A program made the translations under genes and the position numbers. DNA of 64,000 nucleotides from the NCBI RefSeq assembly GCF_000208745.1, contig NC_030852.1:36098518-36162517 (forward strand), read 5' to 3'. Origin of the DNA: Theobroma cacao (taxonomy: Eukaryota; Streptophyta; Magnoliopsida; Malvales; Malvaceae). Below, in pieces: positions 42,557 to 56,000 of the stretch (positions within the stretch are counted from its first letter, which is position 1; each line of letters opens with the position of its first letter). The notes beneath the pieces are model-generated. The model did not search any database, was not told where the DNA came from, and saw only the letters and a list, made by a program, of their open reading frames with translations.

Positions 42557-44794
42557 TGGTGTAATGGTAGGAACTTCTTGTCATGTATTTTTGTATAGAA
42601 GTTTTCCCATTATATCTTTGCTTTCGTTTGATAATGTGTAGAGTGGTAGTCATTAATGAAATAAACTATTTCGAGTAAAAGGAGCTTGTGCCCTTTTTAT
42701 GATATCTCGTTGTCTACATTGCGATGTGCCAATTGCTCTCTTTGCCCTGATGTCTTCTAGTTTTGTTTTCATTTTGTTCCTTTATTCTGTCTTTTGTTTA
42801 ATTGCAAAACCACTTTTGACCTTGGTTTTGTTTCCTGCTATTTTAAACTGAAGTTTGGATGTTGTGATCCAAATGACTTTTTGAACATTAGGAGATTTTA
42901 TTTTATGACAATGCAATCGCGAAGATAAATAAGTTGACTCTTTCTCTTTTTTGTGGTAATACTTGCTCAAGTGAGTTTATGAAATTTTAGTATGTCTTTA
43001 GTTATTATCTTACTATTTTTGGAAACATTACGAAAGAATTTTATGTCATTACTTTTTCTTCTAAAATCGGCATGTCTAACTTGTGACACAATCATTCTTC
43101 TTCTAAAACAATCAAATTGAGATGATTGTCCCTCCTTTAGGAATGAAAGGATGGTTAACTGTTCCTTTTTTTTTTTTCTACATGTTATTGTCATGCATCA
43201 TTATTTTCTTCAATTGAGTTTGTTCTTGGTGATGGTAATGAGTCATTTAAGTTGCTTTGGTGGTTAAGGTTGGGATATCTAGTTGATATATATAGACTCT
43301 TGGAAATAGAGACACTAGGAGTCAAAGCTTGCTTACTCTATGACAAGGAAAATTATTATGCTAGTTAGCTAGCTAAGTCACTCTTGATTTTGATAGACTT
43401 GTCAAACTCTTTAGATCTCCTTTCTCATTGATGATGGAGTTGCATAGAGTGATTTCATCGGGGTTGCTAGTGGTTCCCCCAACCAAATGATTTGAACATA
43501 ATATGGAGACTGCTTTAAGTTTTTGGATTTTGCGTCTTTATATTTGGAGATGATTACACATTTGCCCTAAAGATGATAAAACCACCCATTACGGAATGTT
43601 ATCTACTAGCTCAATCAAAATTTTGGAAGGTCTCTTATGCAATATTTGAGGAAATTTAGAGATTTAGGTTATATGCAATATTGTGCTGGAGAGTACACAT
43701 TAGCTTTTTTGTGGTATAATAGCAAGCTTGTGAAAGAAAAATAGCTTGAGTGGGTAACTCATTGAGATTAAGCTAGTGAAAGTTTCTAATTTTGAATCAT
43801 GTAAGGATTGAGAGAATGTTGGTTTCTTTGATGGTGCCTTATCAAGTAGCCCAAATGTGCATTTTAGTTGCCCCAAATTCAAAATTTGTTATTGATTTTG
43901 GGTCCAATGCATGTCTTTGGGTTACAACACAAAGAAAGTAGACTCTCTACCAAACCAACAATTTATGCGTATTTTGAATGCAAAACCACTTCAAAAGTTG
44001 CATTTGTGGATTAGAACTGCATAAGGGCTAAAAATGCTTTGTAGGAAGGAATTCACTTGAAAAAGATCTCGAATTCAGAAAAGGTAATATACTTTGACCT
44101 AAAAAAGAAGAAGAGTTTTTAAGCAGCCCTAAAGTACTGGCTTGAAACAATGTTTTGAGAGGTGTTATTTGAGTATAAGTCTTTCTCTGTTTTATTTTTC
44201 TCTCCTTGACCATCTTGCCTCTCTCTTGTCTCTTAATCAATCTCTTTATCCCTACCCCCCATTTGCGTAAATGTGTTGCTAGTTACTCTGCCAAAGCTTT
44301 GACAATTTCAATGTGCGGAGAGTTGATTGCTAATGCTAGAGATATCGAGGGTTCCGATTGGCCTGATATTTCATCAATAGGCAAACTATGGGGATTCAAT
44401 TGATTTTTTGGCTGAATAAGTTGCAAATGTTCTATTATTGTCATCCTTATTGTCATCATCATGATTCTTGGTGGTGCAATACGTGAAGAAATACCCCTGT
44501 AGGTACTGGTTTTGAGTTCTCAGAGCATTTTTTTGTATCTCTCAATGGACTGTAGCCAGATATTGATATTAGGTGTATGGGCATGGGAAAGTTATTGTGA
44601 GAGTGAAGTATGTGAATATGACGCAAAATTGTTTAGGATTGTATTTTATTTAATTTAGTTTTTTTTTAATTTTAGTTGATTTTAAGATTTATTGTCTTCA
44701 TTCGATTTAGATTAGGATTCTTTTTTTATTTTTATTAGGATTTTAATACTCTTAAGAATTAGTATTTGATTAGGATAGTTATGTTCTACATCTA
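42557..44794. other. 3' flank of the PPR gene and anonymous intergenic DNA
   Basis: The first part is the PPR 3' UTR, with AATGAAATAAA-type signals near 42655. The rest has only short frames, none recognisable. From about 44640 the text becomes T-rich with repeats of TTAGGATT-type words. Together with the sequence after 46310 this could be an old LTR-like fragment interrupted by the element at 44806. I could not find matching LTR ends. Confidence 0.4.
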
Positions 44795-44805
44795 TTTTAT
44801 TTAAA

Positions 44806-46299
44806 GTTTTTTTTTTTAAATAGGCTCCATGCATAAGGTGTTTTTGACAATAGACCTCTTTATAATTTTAACTGTTTTTAGCCAAGAGAATTAAAATTTG
44901 GACAAAATTACATTTAATAAAATCAATCCATTTATTTGGCTCTACGCCTCAACCCGAAACCTATTAACGAGTCAAGTATCTTTAAGTCTGCGTCTCAAAC
45001 CGACTCATATTCTTTGAGCTTTTCTTGCCATACTATTCATCTCTGGAGTATTCTTTACCAGAAAGAAAAACATTTAAGCATTTTGAGCATTTTAGAGTAG
45101 TTTTTGATACACGAAGAAAATCTGTTATCGTTTTGAGCATTTTTAAGCATTTTGGAGTGATTTTTGATATATGAAGAAAAACTTTTGAACATTTTGAGCA
45201 TTCTTTGTCAAATAAGCATATTTGTTAATTATGTTGTTAAATGGAATATAGTGTATTGTTTGAAATTGTTGATCTTGTTAAATGAAATTCAGTAGTTTTT
45301 GTAATTTTTGAGAATTACGTGACTAGTTTTTAGGTATTGCGTGACTGACTTTGGGTATTGTGTTAGCTAGTTTTTGATAAGGCATTGCATGACTAATTTT
45401 TTATAAGGCATTGCATGACTTGTTAGTAATGCATTGCGTGATTAGTTAGTAAGGTATTGTGTGACTTAGACATTACTTAAAAATCAGTCACGCAATAATG
45501 CTTAAAAATCAAATCATGCAGTGATTAAGTCACATAATGGCTAAAAATCAGTCTCGCAATACTTAAAAATCAACATAATCAATTTCAACTCCTTAACTTT
45601 GGGGTTCTATGAATAAACCAATAAACTCAAGAATCTAAAACATATATTTTTTTTTTTACTAAGCCATGAAATTATGCATTTCATAAAAAATAAGTTACAA
45701 AACTCCATAACCCTCCAAAGCAAGACAAAATAAATCCGCTTTGCTCACTCCCTTTATGCAAGAACAAAATATATTCACTTTACAAAATATTCCTTAAACA
45801 ATTTCAATTCAAAATCTGATAAAAAAATCAAAATTCTCAGCAAACATGCTTAACAATCATCCTAATCCCAGACACAACAAAACCGTGAACTATCATAAAA
45901 CCCATCAAACATACTTTAACTGTTTCTTCTCTCCATCATTTTAACCAATCTAATCCAACTCATCAACACAGGCATCTCCATTACATCACACGTTTCGAAG
46001 CAAGTCATCACTAGAAAGCATCCAATTACCAAATTCATCATGCTACCCGCAATCATCATAAAAGAGCAAAATCGCAAGATAGACAGTATTTGACCAGAGA
46101 GAGAAATTGAGATTTAATTTTAACATTTTTGTCTAAATGACGGGATAGAGAAAATTAAAATCATTTTAACTTATCTGAAATTGTTTAAAGGGTATTGTTA
46201 TCAACTCATGCAAAAAATTGATTAAAAATAGTTAAAATTATAAAAAATAATATTTTTTGAATTGAGCTTATAAGGAAGGTTATTTTTCACAATTTTCTC
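44806..46299. mobile_element. Foldback element with internal minisatellites, same family as 22214-23170
   Basis: A 1494-bp element flanked by an 11-bp direct repeat TTTTATTTAAA (44795-44805 and 46300-46310). The right terminus, reversed, reads GAGAAAATTGTGAAAAATAA, close to the left terminus GAGAAAATCGTAAAA of the element at 22214; the next 120 bases also align (TTCAAAAAATA and ACAAAAATACCCT-like words). The left terminus is a degraded inverted copy (AAATAGGCTCCATGCATAAG). Inside, a roughly 60-base unit containing GTTTTGAGCATTTT recurs at 45060-45200. A short unit like GGCATTGCATGACT recurs at 45330-45465 and then appears inverted at 45480-45570, so the centre can fold back. Non-coding. Confidence 0.72.
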
Positions 46300-46310
46300 T
46301 TTTATTTAAA

Positions 46311-47589
46311 TCTCTTGTTAACTACTCTAGTGGTACTAAACAACAGGAAGTAGAGTTTTATTGGGACGTGGGCTTAGAATACTATAAACAGGATTCTTAG
46401 GCTTAGTTATTATATATATTTAAGTTAAGAGTTAATAAATAATCTTTTCTTAAGTAAAATTGCTTATTTCTTTAAGTTCTTGTAATAGGTTTTAATATTT
46501 TTGGCTTAACCAAATAAAGTGAGATTTTGGTTATTATTCATCTTAGTGGGGTTTTCAACCTCGCCACGGTTAATGTCTTTCACAACATATAGGTGTCTTT
46601 ACAACGTCCTGACGTCAAAATGACAGACCCTATATGTAACCAAAATTGATATCAACAAGAAATCAAGTGCTGAATGCATTGAAAATTTTATTTGCAGATA
46701 GAATGACTAATGGCGGATACCTCATGAAGGAGCTAATGAGTTGGTTCATTTTACAAATCCCTATGAAAGCAGTTTATAATGCTGATTGCCATTACGTTAT
46801 ATGATCTCTTTGGTTATTTTGGAGCACATGCAGTTAATTGAAAATTGAGGTGATGGGTGTCAATCTCGTGAGAGATAATTACGAAAAAGAAAAAATTTTG
46901 TTGGTAAAGGTAACTCTCGAATGGTCCTTGGTTAGAATTCTTGTTTTCCTCTGCTTTGGCCTTCTACCCAAGTGTCAGGTTTTCACTCCTTTCTTGAGGA
47001 ATGAATGATGCTCACCTAATATTATTACAAATCAGGCAATGAGGAAAGCGGTCCCTTGTTAGTGCACCCAGCAAAGAGAATTAGATGTGAAAGCCAACCT
47101 TTTTAATTTCGAAGGGAAAAACAGAGTACTTGGTCTTATATATGCATGTTTGAAAAGAAGATGGCCTGCACTTTGCGAAACAAGAAAGTTTAACCAGCCA
47201 TCCAGAACAAGAGCAGAAGTCCAGATGCCTAATTATCATGCAATGCATAGAGGAGGTTTGGGCGGGAAGAGAAGAGACAGCAGTTAGGAATTGGGAACGC
47301 AAGTCAAGGTAGGTATTTTGGCTTTATAGGAAAAAAGTAGCCTTAGATTCCTTAATAGAGTGGTTTATACTGTTAGAGATACAAATAAGAGAGAGGAAAT
47401 GCTTTATATGAAGGAAAGGAAGATACCAAAACCTTCCCCGCCGATTAGAGCTAATTCTATACCTTGCCAATCTTGATAATCCTGAAAACATAGCATCCCC
47501 TTTCACACCTCCGACCCCCTACATAAAAAGTCTTTTCCGAAAATCCAAAAGCCAAAGCCCTCCGAATTAATGTTGTCATCCCGCACCCA
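46311..47589. other. Intergenic DNA upstream of the NHL gene
   Basis: AT-rich up to about 47050, then more balanced sequence that should include the promoter and 5' UTR of the LEA_2 gene at 47590. A short CATAAAAAG motif near 47523 is a weak TATA-like candidate. Short frames here (for example 47087-47287) overlap the promoter and lack domains. Confidence 0.4.
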
Positions 47590-48207
47590 ATGCCCAAGTC
47601 TAATGTTGTCACCCAGCGCTCAATCCAGAAGGAGCGAAGGACCCATCCCTTGGTTTGGTGTGCCGCCATCATCTGCACCATCCTCATCGTCGCCGTCATC
47701 ATTGCCGGCATCGTTACCTTCATTGGGTACTTGGTTATACATCCCAGGGTGCCTTACATCAGCGTCGCAAACGCCCACCTAGACCGGATACAGATTGATT
47801 ATGCCGGCGTGCTGGAAATCCAGGTTACGATAGTGGTTCGAGCTCAGAATGGTAACAAGAAGGCGCACGCCAGTTTTTCGGATTCCAGTTACATCCTTAG
47901 CTTGAACGGGGAAGACCTGGCGAGGTTGGTTGCAGGCCCCTTCGAAGTCGTGAAGAACAGTTCGGTCGATTTTCATTATGTAGTTCAATCATCGCCTATA
48001 CCCTTGGATCCGGAACAAGCAGACGATGTGGACGCGGCGTTGAAGAAAGATTTGATTACGTTCGATTTGAAAGGAAAAACCAAAGCCAGATGGAGAGTTG
48101 GCCTTCTCGGCTCAATTAAGTTCGAGTGTCATCTCAGTTGTCAGTTGCATTTCCATGTTTTCAACGGAACCTTTATTCCTTCTCGCTGTACTTCCAAGGC
48201 CAAATGA
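47590..48207 (+). CDS. LEA_2 / NDR1-HIN1-like (NHL) membrane protein
   Basis: Intronless 205-aa protein of the late embryogenesis abundant group 2 type, the NHL family. A basic cytosolic N-terminus is followed by one long hydrophobic span at about residues 23-50 (WCAAIICTILIVAVIIAGIV, then TFIGYLVI), then the LEA_2 beta-sandwich (YISVANAHLDRIQIDYAGVL, VRAQNGNKKAHASFSD, then GPFEVVKNSSVDFHY). Conserved cysteines occur near the C-terminus (KFECHLSCQLHF, SRCTSKAK). The topology suggests a plasma-membrane type II protein with the domain outside. Family members respond to pathogens and abiotic stress, but others have no known role. The start is the ATG at 47590. Another frame overlapping the 5' end (47570-47782) is a shadow rich in Ser and Pro. 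Confidence 0.88.
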   Translation: MPKSNVVTQRSIQKERRTHPLVWCAAIICTILIVAVIIAGIVTFIGYLVIHPRVPYISVANAHLDRIQIDYAGVLEIQVTIVVRAQNGNKKAHASFSDSSYILSLNGEDLARLVAGPFEVVKNSSVDFHYVVQSSPIPLDPEQADDVDAALKKDLITFDLKGKTKARWRVGLLGSIKFECHLSCQLHFHVFNGTFIPSRCTSKAK

Positions 48208-49640
48208 GCATCATCCGTCCTTAATTGTTCTATTTTCTTCCCATGTAATACTCTTTTTCCTTTTCTCTTTCACTATAGACGCAACCCAACTCAAGCCTTC
48301 TCTCTATCTGTGTGTGTCTTATGTTCAGCATCAGCAGGCAGGGCTTCATTTTCCTTCATTAATTAGAAACAAAGGAATCTAGGGTTAGTGAAATAAGTTA
48401 GTCGATTCCATTAGTATTAATTTTTACTATATCTTTTGCCTGGAAATAATTACGAATTGCCTAGAAATACTTCATTATTATCAGTTTTTCGATTCTGAGT
48501 ATTGAATGAACAACTACATTCTACTTGGTACGTAAATATGTACTACTAGTAGTAACAATGATGCAATTTCTGGGAAAGGCAATGCTGCTTCTGTGTTTCA
48601 AATATAATGTAGAAACTAATCAATCAATAACCTTAGACGGTAAGTAAAGCCATTGCGGAAAGTAGTTGTAAAAGACATGATTGGAGTTGGAGGAGTGGAC
48701 ACAACTTTTTATATGAATATGAAATTTGGTTTCTGCATTTGGGTCCAGTGTGTATTGTGTTGGTATCGGGGCCACGCTACCAGTACTATTATCTGGTGCA
48801 AAGTCAGGAAACGTGGAGCTGTCACTACTTCCTACCCCCAAAAACCATAAAGGGGAGGGTGACAAGGAATTCTTCTTTTTCTTTTGCCTGGCCTAGTGGC
48901 CCCCTCTTTCTTTTGCATGCTGCCCAATTTTTCTTTTATTTCTTTTCTTTTTGCAAAATATCGTCATACACAGAATACAGCAGCACACACGCAGGCATCC
49001 ATTCCTTGGCAAGAAAGAAATAAATAATATCCACCATCAGGCAAATGCATACACACTAGATACTACAACGAAATTGGATTGGGCTTTTCCAAGCTCTTAG
49101 CCGTCCGTCCAACAAACTCCGGCCCAAATGAATAACCCATATATATCACTTTCGTACATACATGCATATGGTAATGGTCAGGCATACAATGGCCAATTGG
49201 ATGGCCTGAGCCCTGAACACAAACATCAAATACTAGTTGTTTTCTCCAAGATCACCAGTGAGAAATTAATTAATTGTAATTGTCGTAGATTCATTAACCA
49301 AAACAAAGGAAAACCAATTGATTCATCGAATTTTGTTTTCAATGTAAAACCTTAAGAGAAAAAGGGGGAAAAAAAAAAAGATGAGGGAGGAGTGCAGCTC
49401 ATATATGGTGAGATGAGATATAACAAAATGAGAAAATTTTGAATGAGGTTCACATGAAAGTTTGTCCTTCAAGGTAAAAGCTGTGAATGTTGGAGAAAAT
49501 GGGGCAAGAATCAAGATAGACCTTGCCCTATCCTTATCTGAACTAAATACTATTAGTAGTATTAGTAATCAAACTTTGCTTCGACATGTTCCATGTAAAC
49601 ATGCTTGCGTGTCAGCCAGGGCGCTTTTGGGTGCCACCTT
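48208..49640. other. Intergenic DNA
   Basis: The 3' UTR of the NHL gene, then unremarkable sequence. No domain-bearing frame, inverted repeat or RNA gene was seen. Pyrimidine-rich DNA with a (CT)n tract near 49660-49681 marks the approach to the next transcript. Confidence 0.5.
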
Positions 49641-50848
49641 CCTCCCTTCTTAACTGCCTCTCTCTCTCTCTGTCTCTCTCTGGGCTATCGCTCTCAAAAG
49701 ACAAAGGACTTTCACTTGAGTTCAAACCAAATCTACTTCTGCTCTGCGCTCTGCTCAGATAGCTGCTGCTTTCTGTTTCTGATTCTGCGTGACCATTCTT
49801 CATCTTCACGCGTGTTTTTCTCAATCCAGGTTTCTGGGTTCATTGTAATGTTTATGATATACTAATGTACTCCATAAACAGTTTCCAATTTACTGTTTTT
49901 CTTTATTCTTTTGTTTTCAAACTTGAAATGCTTAGTCCGATGCTTTGCTTCTGTCTTTCTGTGACTTTTGCATGCTTTTCATTTTGAGTTTATCAAGGTT
50001 TTAATGGGCTTGTGCTTGTTTTCTTCATGTCAACAATTGTAGTGATGAGATTTTTCCTTTTTCCCTTAACTTTTGATGCTGTAAAATGCTATTGAGACTT
50101 CTAAATCCCTCTTCCAGAGTCTATCTAGTAACTTTTTCCCATGTTTATTTTGCAGCATTTCAAATTTTTCTCTGTTTTCGGTGTTGTATTAGGATTTCGC
50201 AAACTGTAATTTTCTGGAATAATGAATAGAATTATAACATCGAAGAAAAAGAAGAAAATATAGATTGCACTTAATTTGTATTTGCTTTAGTATTGTCTTC
50301 AGGGGAGTTCTGCACAGATTTTGTTCATTTAGAGATGAATTATCTCCAATTGATCCAGTGAAGCTTGTAAAAGAATAACAGACAATGGTTGCTGCTGTGT
50401 GTAATGCATATTGTGCAGAAGAGGTATATGTTTTTGGTCTATGGATAGTTTCTGTTGTCTGTGTTTGCTTCTTGATTGTCTCTGTTATGCAGGAGTCCAT
50501 CAATGGTATATCATATGTTGGGTTTGCATAGGAATGACATTACTTACGAAAATTAAAACAAAAAATAGAAGAACAAAACCATCTCTGAGAAGGTTTCTTA
50601 CAACTTGATATGTTTGTGTTCATCAAGATGACCTTAAGTACCATATTATGTCATTGCCTTTTGCCATGCTCTTTCCCTGTCTTATTTTGTTTTTCTCAAG
50701 GGCTGCATACTCTTATGGTATCTTATACAAATTGAAGGTGTAACACAATTGTTTTATTTTTTCATTTACGGGTTCATATTTATGCAGACTATTGGGAGCT
50801 GAACCTTTAATTTATGTGTGACTGAGGAAGGAGCTCCCTTGGTGGAAA
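49641..50848 (+). other. Probable 5' UTR with a long intron, for the gene at 50849
   Basis: A CT-rich leader is followed by a good donor, CCAG|GTTTCT, at about 49829. The best acceptor before the ATG is TTTATGCAG near 50787, leaving a 60-base second leader exon. A 5' UTR intron of about 950 bases is common in plant housekeeping genes. No coding sequence lies in this stretch; short frames occur by chance. Confidence 0.5.
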
Positions 50849-53005
50849 ATGGCTGGTTTGATGGAGCTGATTCCCAAGTTAAGGAATAGCCTAACAATCA
50901 TGGTAACCATGCCATTTTCACTTTGCAAATTGGCATTCAAGTTTTGCACGAAAACCATCTTTATTGTTATTCAGACCTGGGTGGAGTTGGTAAAGGCAGC
51001 AGTTTCCTTCCATGTGAATATGTTCTGGAAAGCAGTAATTTGGATGGTTGCTCTTGTATCTATTCCTGTACGAGTGTTGACTGCCTTGCAGAGGGAAAGA
51101 CTGGTTAGTTTTGATATGGTTTGATTAGACATTTTATCTGCAGTAGATTTAACCTTTCTAGATGGGCTTAATCTTTTTCTCCTTTACGTGCTTCTAATTG
51201 AAAAAAAAAAAACAACTGTGGGTATCAACAAATATATTGCTCAAACTCAACTGGAATTTTAGTACATCTGGGTTTCCAATTACCTTTTTTTTTTCTTTGG
51301 ACGGGAGGTATTCACTCACCCTGCCTTGAAGGAAACTGTATAATTCAGCTGGAAATCAGCTTGGCAAGGAACGCCATGCAGCCTCTTAATAGAAAATGAT
51401 CAACTAAATGTCAACTTTCACTGTTCATTCGTCTTTTAGTTTCTGGTTTTAAGATCAATTGGAACTTCTAGTTGGACTTTGGCAATGCAAGGCATCAAGA
51501 AGTCGAACATGTGTCTTTTATGAAACTTTTTTATTCTCTTCAAGGAGTTGCTAATTATTGCGTGTCTGCCTATTTAAAATCTTGTCTGCACTCTTCTTGG
51601 TGATTGGTATAAGAAGCATGGTATGGTTTGCAGCTGGAGCAGCATCTGCATGAGATGCAGTTTGAGTTGGAGAATCTTGTTTGGGACAGGAAGGAGCTCG
51701 AGGACCATCTCCAAGCCGCTGTTAGAGAACGCCGAATTATGGAGTCAATGTTAATAGAACTTGAAGAGGAACATGACAAGGCTGTTGCCAAGATTGAACT
51801 ACTAGTGGGTGAGGTAAATATCTCAACTGTTTAGGAGTTGGAAGAAGTCTTATATATATTTAACTGTCTGGCGGGCATGCCAAGAGAAGAAGAAACTCCA
51901 TACTCAGACAGCAAAGTCCTCTGTGTTTGGAGGATGCAAACTCTAAAATATGATAGGCTTTAGAACAAGGCCTCTCCTGCCCCCAAATTTACCAAAAGGT
52001 TGAATGACATGATAAAAAAATCATCCTAAAATATGGGACTATCAGTCATTTACATCAGAAAGGATTTAGAACTGGGCACAGAAATAATCTTACAACCACA
52101 GAATGATGCCTTCAAACTCAAACCCAATAATTTGGTCTAGATTTACTGATACGTATTTCTATTAGTTTTCAGTTATCGATTGCATTTATTGACATGCAGT
52201 TGGGAAGAACTTAATCCATGTTTTCTACATATTTCTAGACATTCATGCATGCACACACACATGCACACGTGTTGAATGTACCTTTCAGCAAGAATGCTGC
52301 ATGTGCTGAAAATATTGTGCACCCTACCAGTTGCAGGATTTAAAGGATGAAAACCTCCGGCTGAAGGAAATTCGAGGTAAAGCAGCATGGAGCCTTAAAG
52401 GTCATGATGAAACAATCAAAAGCAAAAGTATCAATACGGTTGATGATCATGTCATTCCCTATAATATTGCATCGTGGATTTCCAGTTATAAGGGTAGTGG
52501 CATCTCCTTCCAAGACCTGATGATGAACAGAGAAGGGAGGGAGGGTAAGAGCAAGAGTAATACTGGATCGTTCAATTTCTTAAAAGCTAGCCCTGCACCA
52601 AGCGGATCTGTGTCTGTGCAACCATTGACGCCCATTGTTATTCCAAATTTAGATGTCAATGCCGTCCTTGAACAACGAAGAGAAATTGCACTTTCACAGA
52701 CTCTTTTTAGTGCAATTTTGTCACTTTTGGTTGGAATGATTGTCTGGGAAGCTGAAGATCCTTGCATGCCTCTTGTGGTGGCTCTCTTCACTGTTGTTGG
52801 CATGTCGCTTAGAAGTGTTATTGAGTTTTTCTTCACTATAAAGAATAAACCTGCTTCTGATGCAGTTGCCCTCTTGAGCTTCAATTGGTTCATACTGGGG
52901 ACACTCAGCTATCCATCACTGCCCAGGGTTACACGTATGCTGGCTCCACTGGGCTTGATCCTCGTGGACCACATAGCAAGCTGGCTTGGTATCTCATTCA
53001 ACTAG
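50849..53005 (+). CDS. Membrane and coiled-coil protein of unknown function
   Basis: I do not recognise a named family. Exons 50849-51103, 51634-51813 and 52331-53005, GT-AG and in phase, encode 369 aa. Residues 1-80 hold two or three hydrophobic or amphipathic stretches (IMVTMPFSLCKLAFKFCTK, then AVIWMVALVSIPVRVLTAL). Residues 86-165 are a heavily charged coiled coil (LEQHLHEMQFELENLVWDRK, then LEDHLQAAVRERRIMESMLI). A Ser-rich linker follows. The C-terminal about 120 residues contain several transmembrane helices (LSQTLFSAILSLLVGMIVW, PLVVALFTVVGMSLRSVIEF, ALLSFNWFILGTLSYPSLP). The last junction offers two in-frame acceptors six bases apart (exon start 52331 or 52337), so Leu-Gln may be included or skipped. 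It is probably an organelle or endomembrane tether-like protein. Exon structure and codon continuity make a real gene very likely. Confidence 0.8.
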
Positions 53006-56000
53006 CTTATATCTATCTGTCACTATATATGTGGCACTTTACGTCACTGTGTACCATACAACAGACCGCGGAGTTGTATTGGAAAACATATGTTCTCTGA
53101 TAGGGTATAGGTTCATCGTCTTGTCCTTTCTTGTCTATTAATTATACCATGTAAAGTTGTATGGTTTTTGTCTTGATAGACAGGCTGACGTGTATAAGGA
53201 CGATAGCTTATAAAACAGCATTAGCTTCCTTTCTCCTCGTATAGTTGTTTCCTTAAACAATTTCTGAGCACTACTTCATTTGAAATCTCCTACCCTAAAC
53301 AGGAAAAAGATGAACAAAATTAACAAACATTGATTCATGCGCTTGCTTTGTAAAAGTAGGTATAATCTTTATAATTTGGGTACAAATTTTTTATTTTTAT
53401 CTATGTATGGATATATGTATGTGTATGTGTGCGTATCGTGTTGAGTTATTTTAAAAAAATAAATATCTTGTCAATCGTTTTAAAAAAAGTGATACAAATA
53501 TAAATATTTTAAAACATTTATAAATATTGACATTGTACTTTTTAATGAGAAGATAATGATCATGACGAAATTGTAGATTGTCTTTAAGAGAGAAGATATT
53601 GGTACAAAATTCAAACTCAAGACGAGCTGCATGCAGCTTGCATTAGATGGAGAGAGAGTCGTGCATGATATTAATAAGCCCGTTCTGAAGAGTATGGCCA
53701 AAAATTAATGGGGCTTGGACAGGCGGAGGCGGGCAAAGTAGTTATGCTAATAATGTTATGACAAAAGAATGCAGTAAAAGAAAATAGATTGGGGTTAACG
53801 CCAAGCAAGCATAGCATTGTGGTCTCTTTCACGTGCCATATGCCCCTCAGAAAAAGGCCAAACTTAAATGCAGGTCCATTGGACCTAGATAAATACAGAA
53901 ACACGTTACCTGTTGGCTGTTGGGAGGATTTTTGCTTCCTTTTATTATTATTATTATTTTAAATTAAATTGCTGTGTGCTTTCACGCTTTGTTCCGAAAA
54001 GATACATGCTCGAAGAAAGCAGCATGCTCGGAGAAAGCAGCTTCAGAAAAAGGTGACTCTGACTCCTTTCATTTTTTAATTAAAAATAATATAGTACTAA
54101 TTAATATAATAACTTTTATAAATTAATTAATACAAATAATAATTTAAAATCCAACTACCATTTGTTCACTGTTGAGAGAATGGTTTACCTCTCTCTCTCT
54201 CTTTGCCCCACAATAAAACAATCGTGTCCATGCATGCCATGCCTTGCTTGGCCTTGGCCGTCTTATTAAAGTATACTTTTTTTTATTTTTTCCAAAATTA
54301 TTTTTTAAATTTTTTTATTTATTATATATAATATTAAAAATAATTTTTTTTAAGAAATAAAAAATGGAGGAAAGAAATACGGACATCAAATGTGAATCAT
54401 AATTTAGTTTGACAAAATAGCTCAATCATAACAAAGACCAAAGGTTCAATCGCATGACTTAAATAATCAATGAATGGTGTGGTACAATGCAAGAAATGTC
54501 TTCAATTATTGCTTTGATTCTTTATTCTTAGTTAATTTATTTTCAAATGACTATTCCTTGAACTGACTCCGCAGCGTTGAAAGAAAAACCCAAACCAGCT
54601 GACCCAAAATGGAAAAGAGTTTGCTTTGCTCTTAACAAGATTAAACTTGTCCTATCTTAAGCCACTGCTCCAGGGAATCAAAGGGAATGCTTAAATCATT
54701 GCCTTTACTTTGTATAATCCTTATAATAATAATAATAATTCAACTTTACTTTTCGACCTAACATTGGAACCCATAAATTAATCAAGAATATCAAAATATC
54801 TAAGCAGAAATTAAGAAAGATATTATTTTTACATACATACATACATGCATGCATACTTCTTCTCTCTTATTTATTTTATTCATCAAATTGAAACTTTTGA
54901 TTTTAATAAATGAAAAGAATAGAGCATAAGTTTAGTCGGTTAAATTTCCGGGTTGCCATGCCAATCTGTGAAAAGAAGCCATCTTTTCTTTTTTTAGATC
55001 ATTCCTTTTCGCACCTTTTTCTTTTCATTTCCATTCACATAAGCTAAAGAGATTTGTACCATCGGAGTCCCAAACTTACTTTGCTTCCTTTAAATTAGGG
55101 TCTTTTTTATTTTTATTTATTTTATTTTATTATAAATCGTGTTATTTTAGATATCTTTAATCAAAGATTTAAAATAAAATAGATGGATCAGAGTGCCATA
55201 TCGATATCATTTTGTGTCTGCACATTTTCATAAAAAAAAAAAATCAAATTGTTGGTCGACTATAGAGAGTACGACTTGGATTTGAATGGGAATGAGTTGA
55301 AATATTGAATGTTGGTGGTAGTCCCAACCAATTTAAGGAGCCTGCCCCCGAATGATTCACTTGCTTATTGTACAACCCAGGGCTAAAACATACACACCAA
55401 TCCTTAGCCTTTAAAGGTGAAAAGTGAGAAAATTCAAAAGAATTTTTTGAGATTTTCATATTTGAAATTTTTATTTTTTTTTTAATTTATTCCATATCAT
55501 ATAAACAAGAAAAATAAGAATTGTTAATGATGTTTTTTTTTATAAAAACAAAAAATACAAACATTTGAACATTTAATTAATTACGTAATTTCTTAATTAA
55601 TAAGTAAATTTTTAATATTTTTTAATTAAAAAAATAATATAAATCAAAATTTTATATTTTTATTTTTTCCATGCCTACATAATAATCGGAATGAATTTTC
55701 TAGACAGGTGCTACGTGTCGCGGGGTGTTCCACGCAATTGAAATGCAAAAAGGATGCACATTTTTACTTTGTAATATTTGTAATCCAAATTTATCAATTA
55801 CTACTATCTTTATTTATCCATCTCTACCAAACACAGTCCGTCTCTATATTCCTTTGTTATATTTATTTATTACTTTTTAAAGATGTATTTATTTGTTATT
55901 TATACTGAAAATTATGCATTTACGTTACTATTAATAATTTATGAAAGGAATAGAGGGAAGATAGAAAATGAAAACTCCAAAACTAAAATTAAATTCCCAA

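Noticed and set aside
44640..46620. LTR retrotransposon interrupted by the foldback element
   Set aside because: T-rich flanks resemble an LTR, but I found no TG...CA ends, primer-binding site, polypurine tract or paired LTR.
47570..47782. Plus-strand Ser/Pro-rich frame overlapping the start of the NHL gene
   Set aside because: A different frame of the same DNA; the NHL frame has a transmembrane segment and LEA_2 content.
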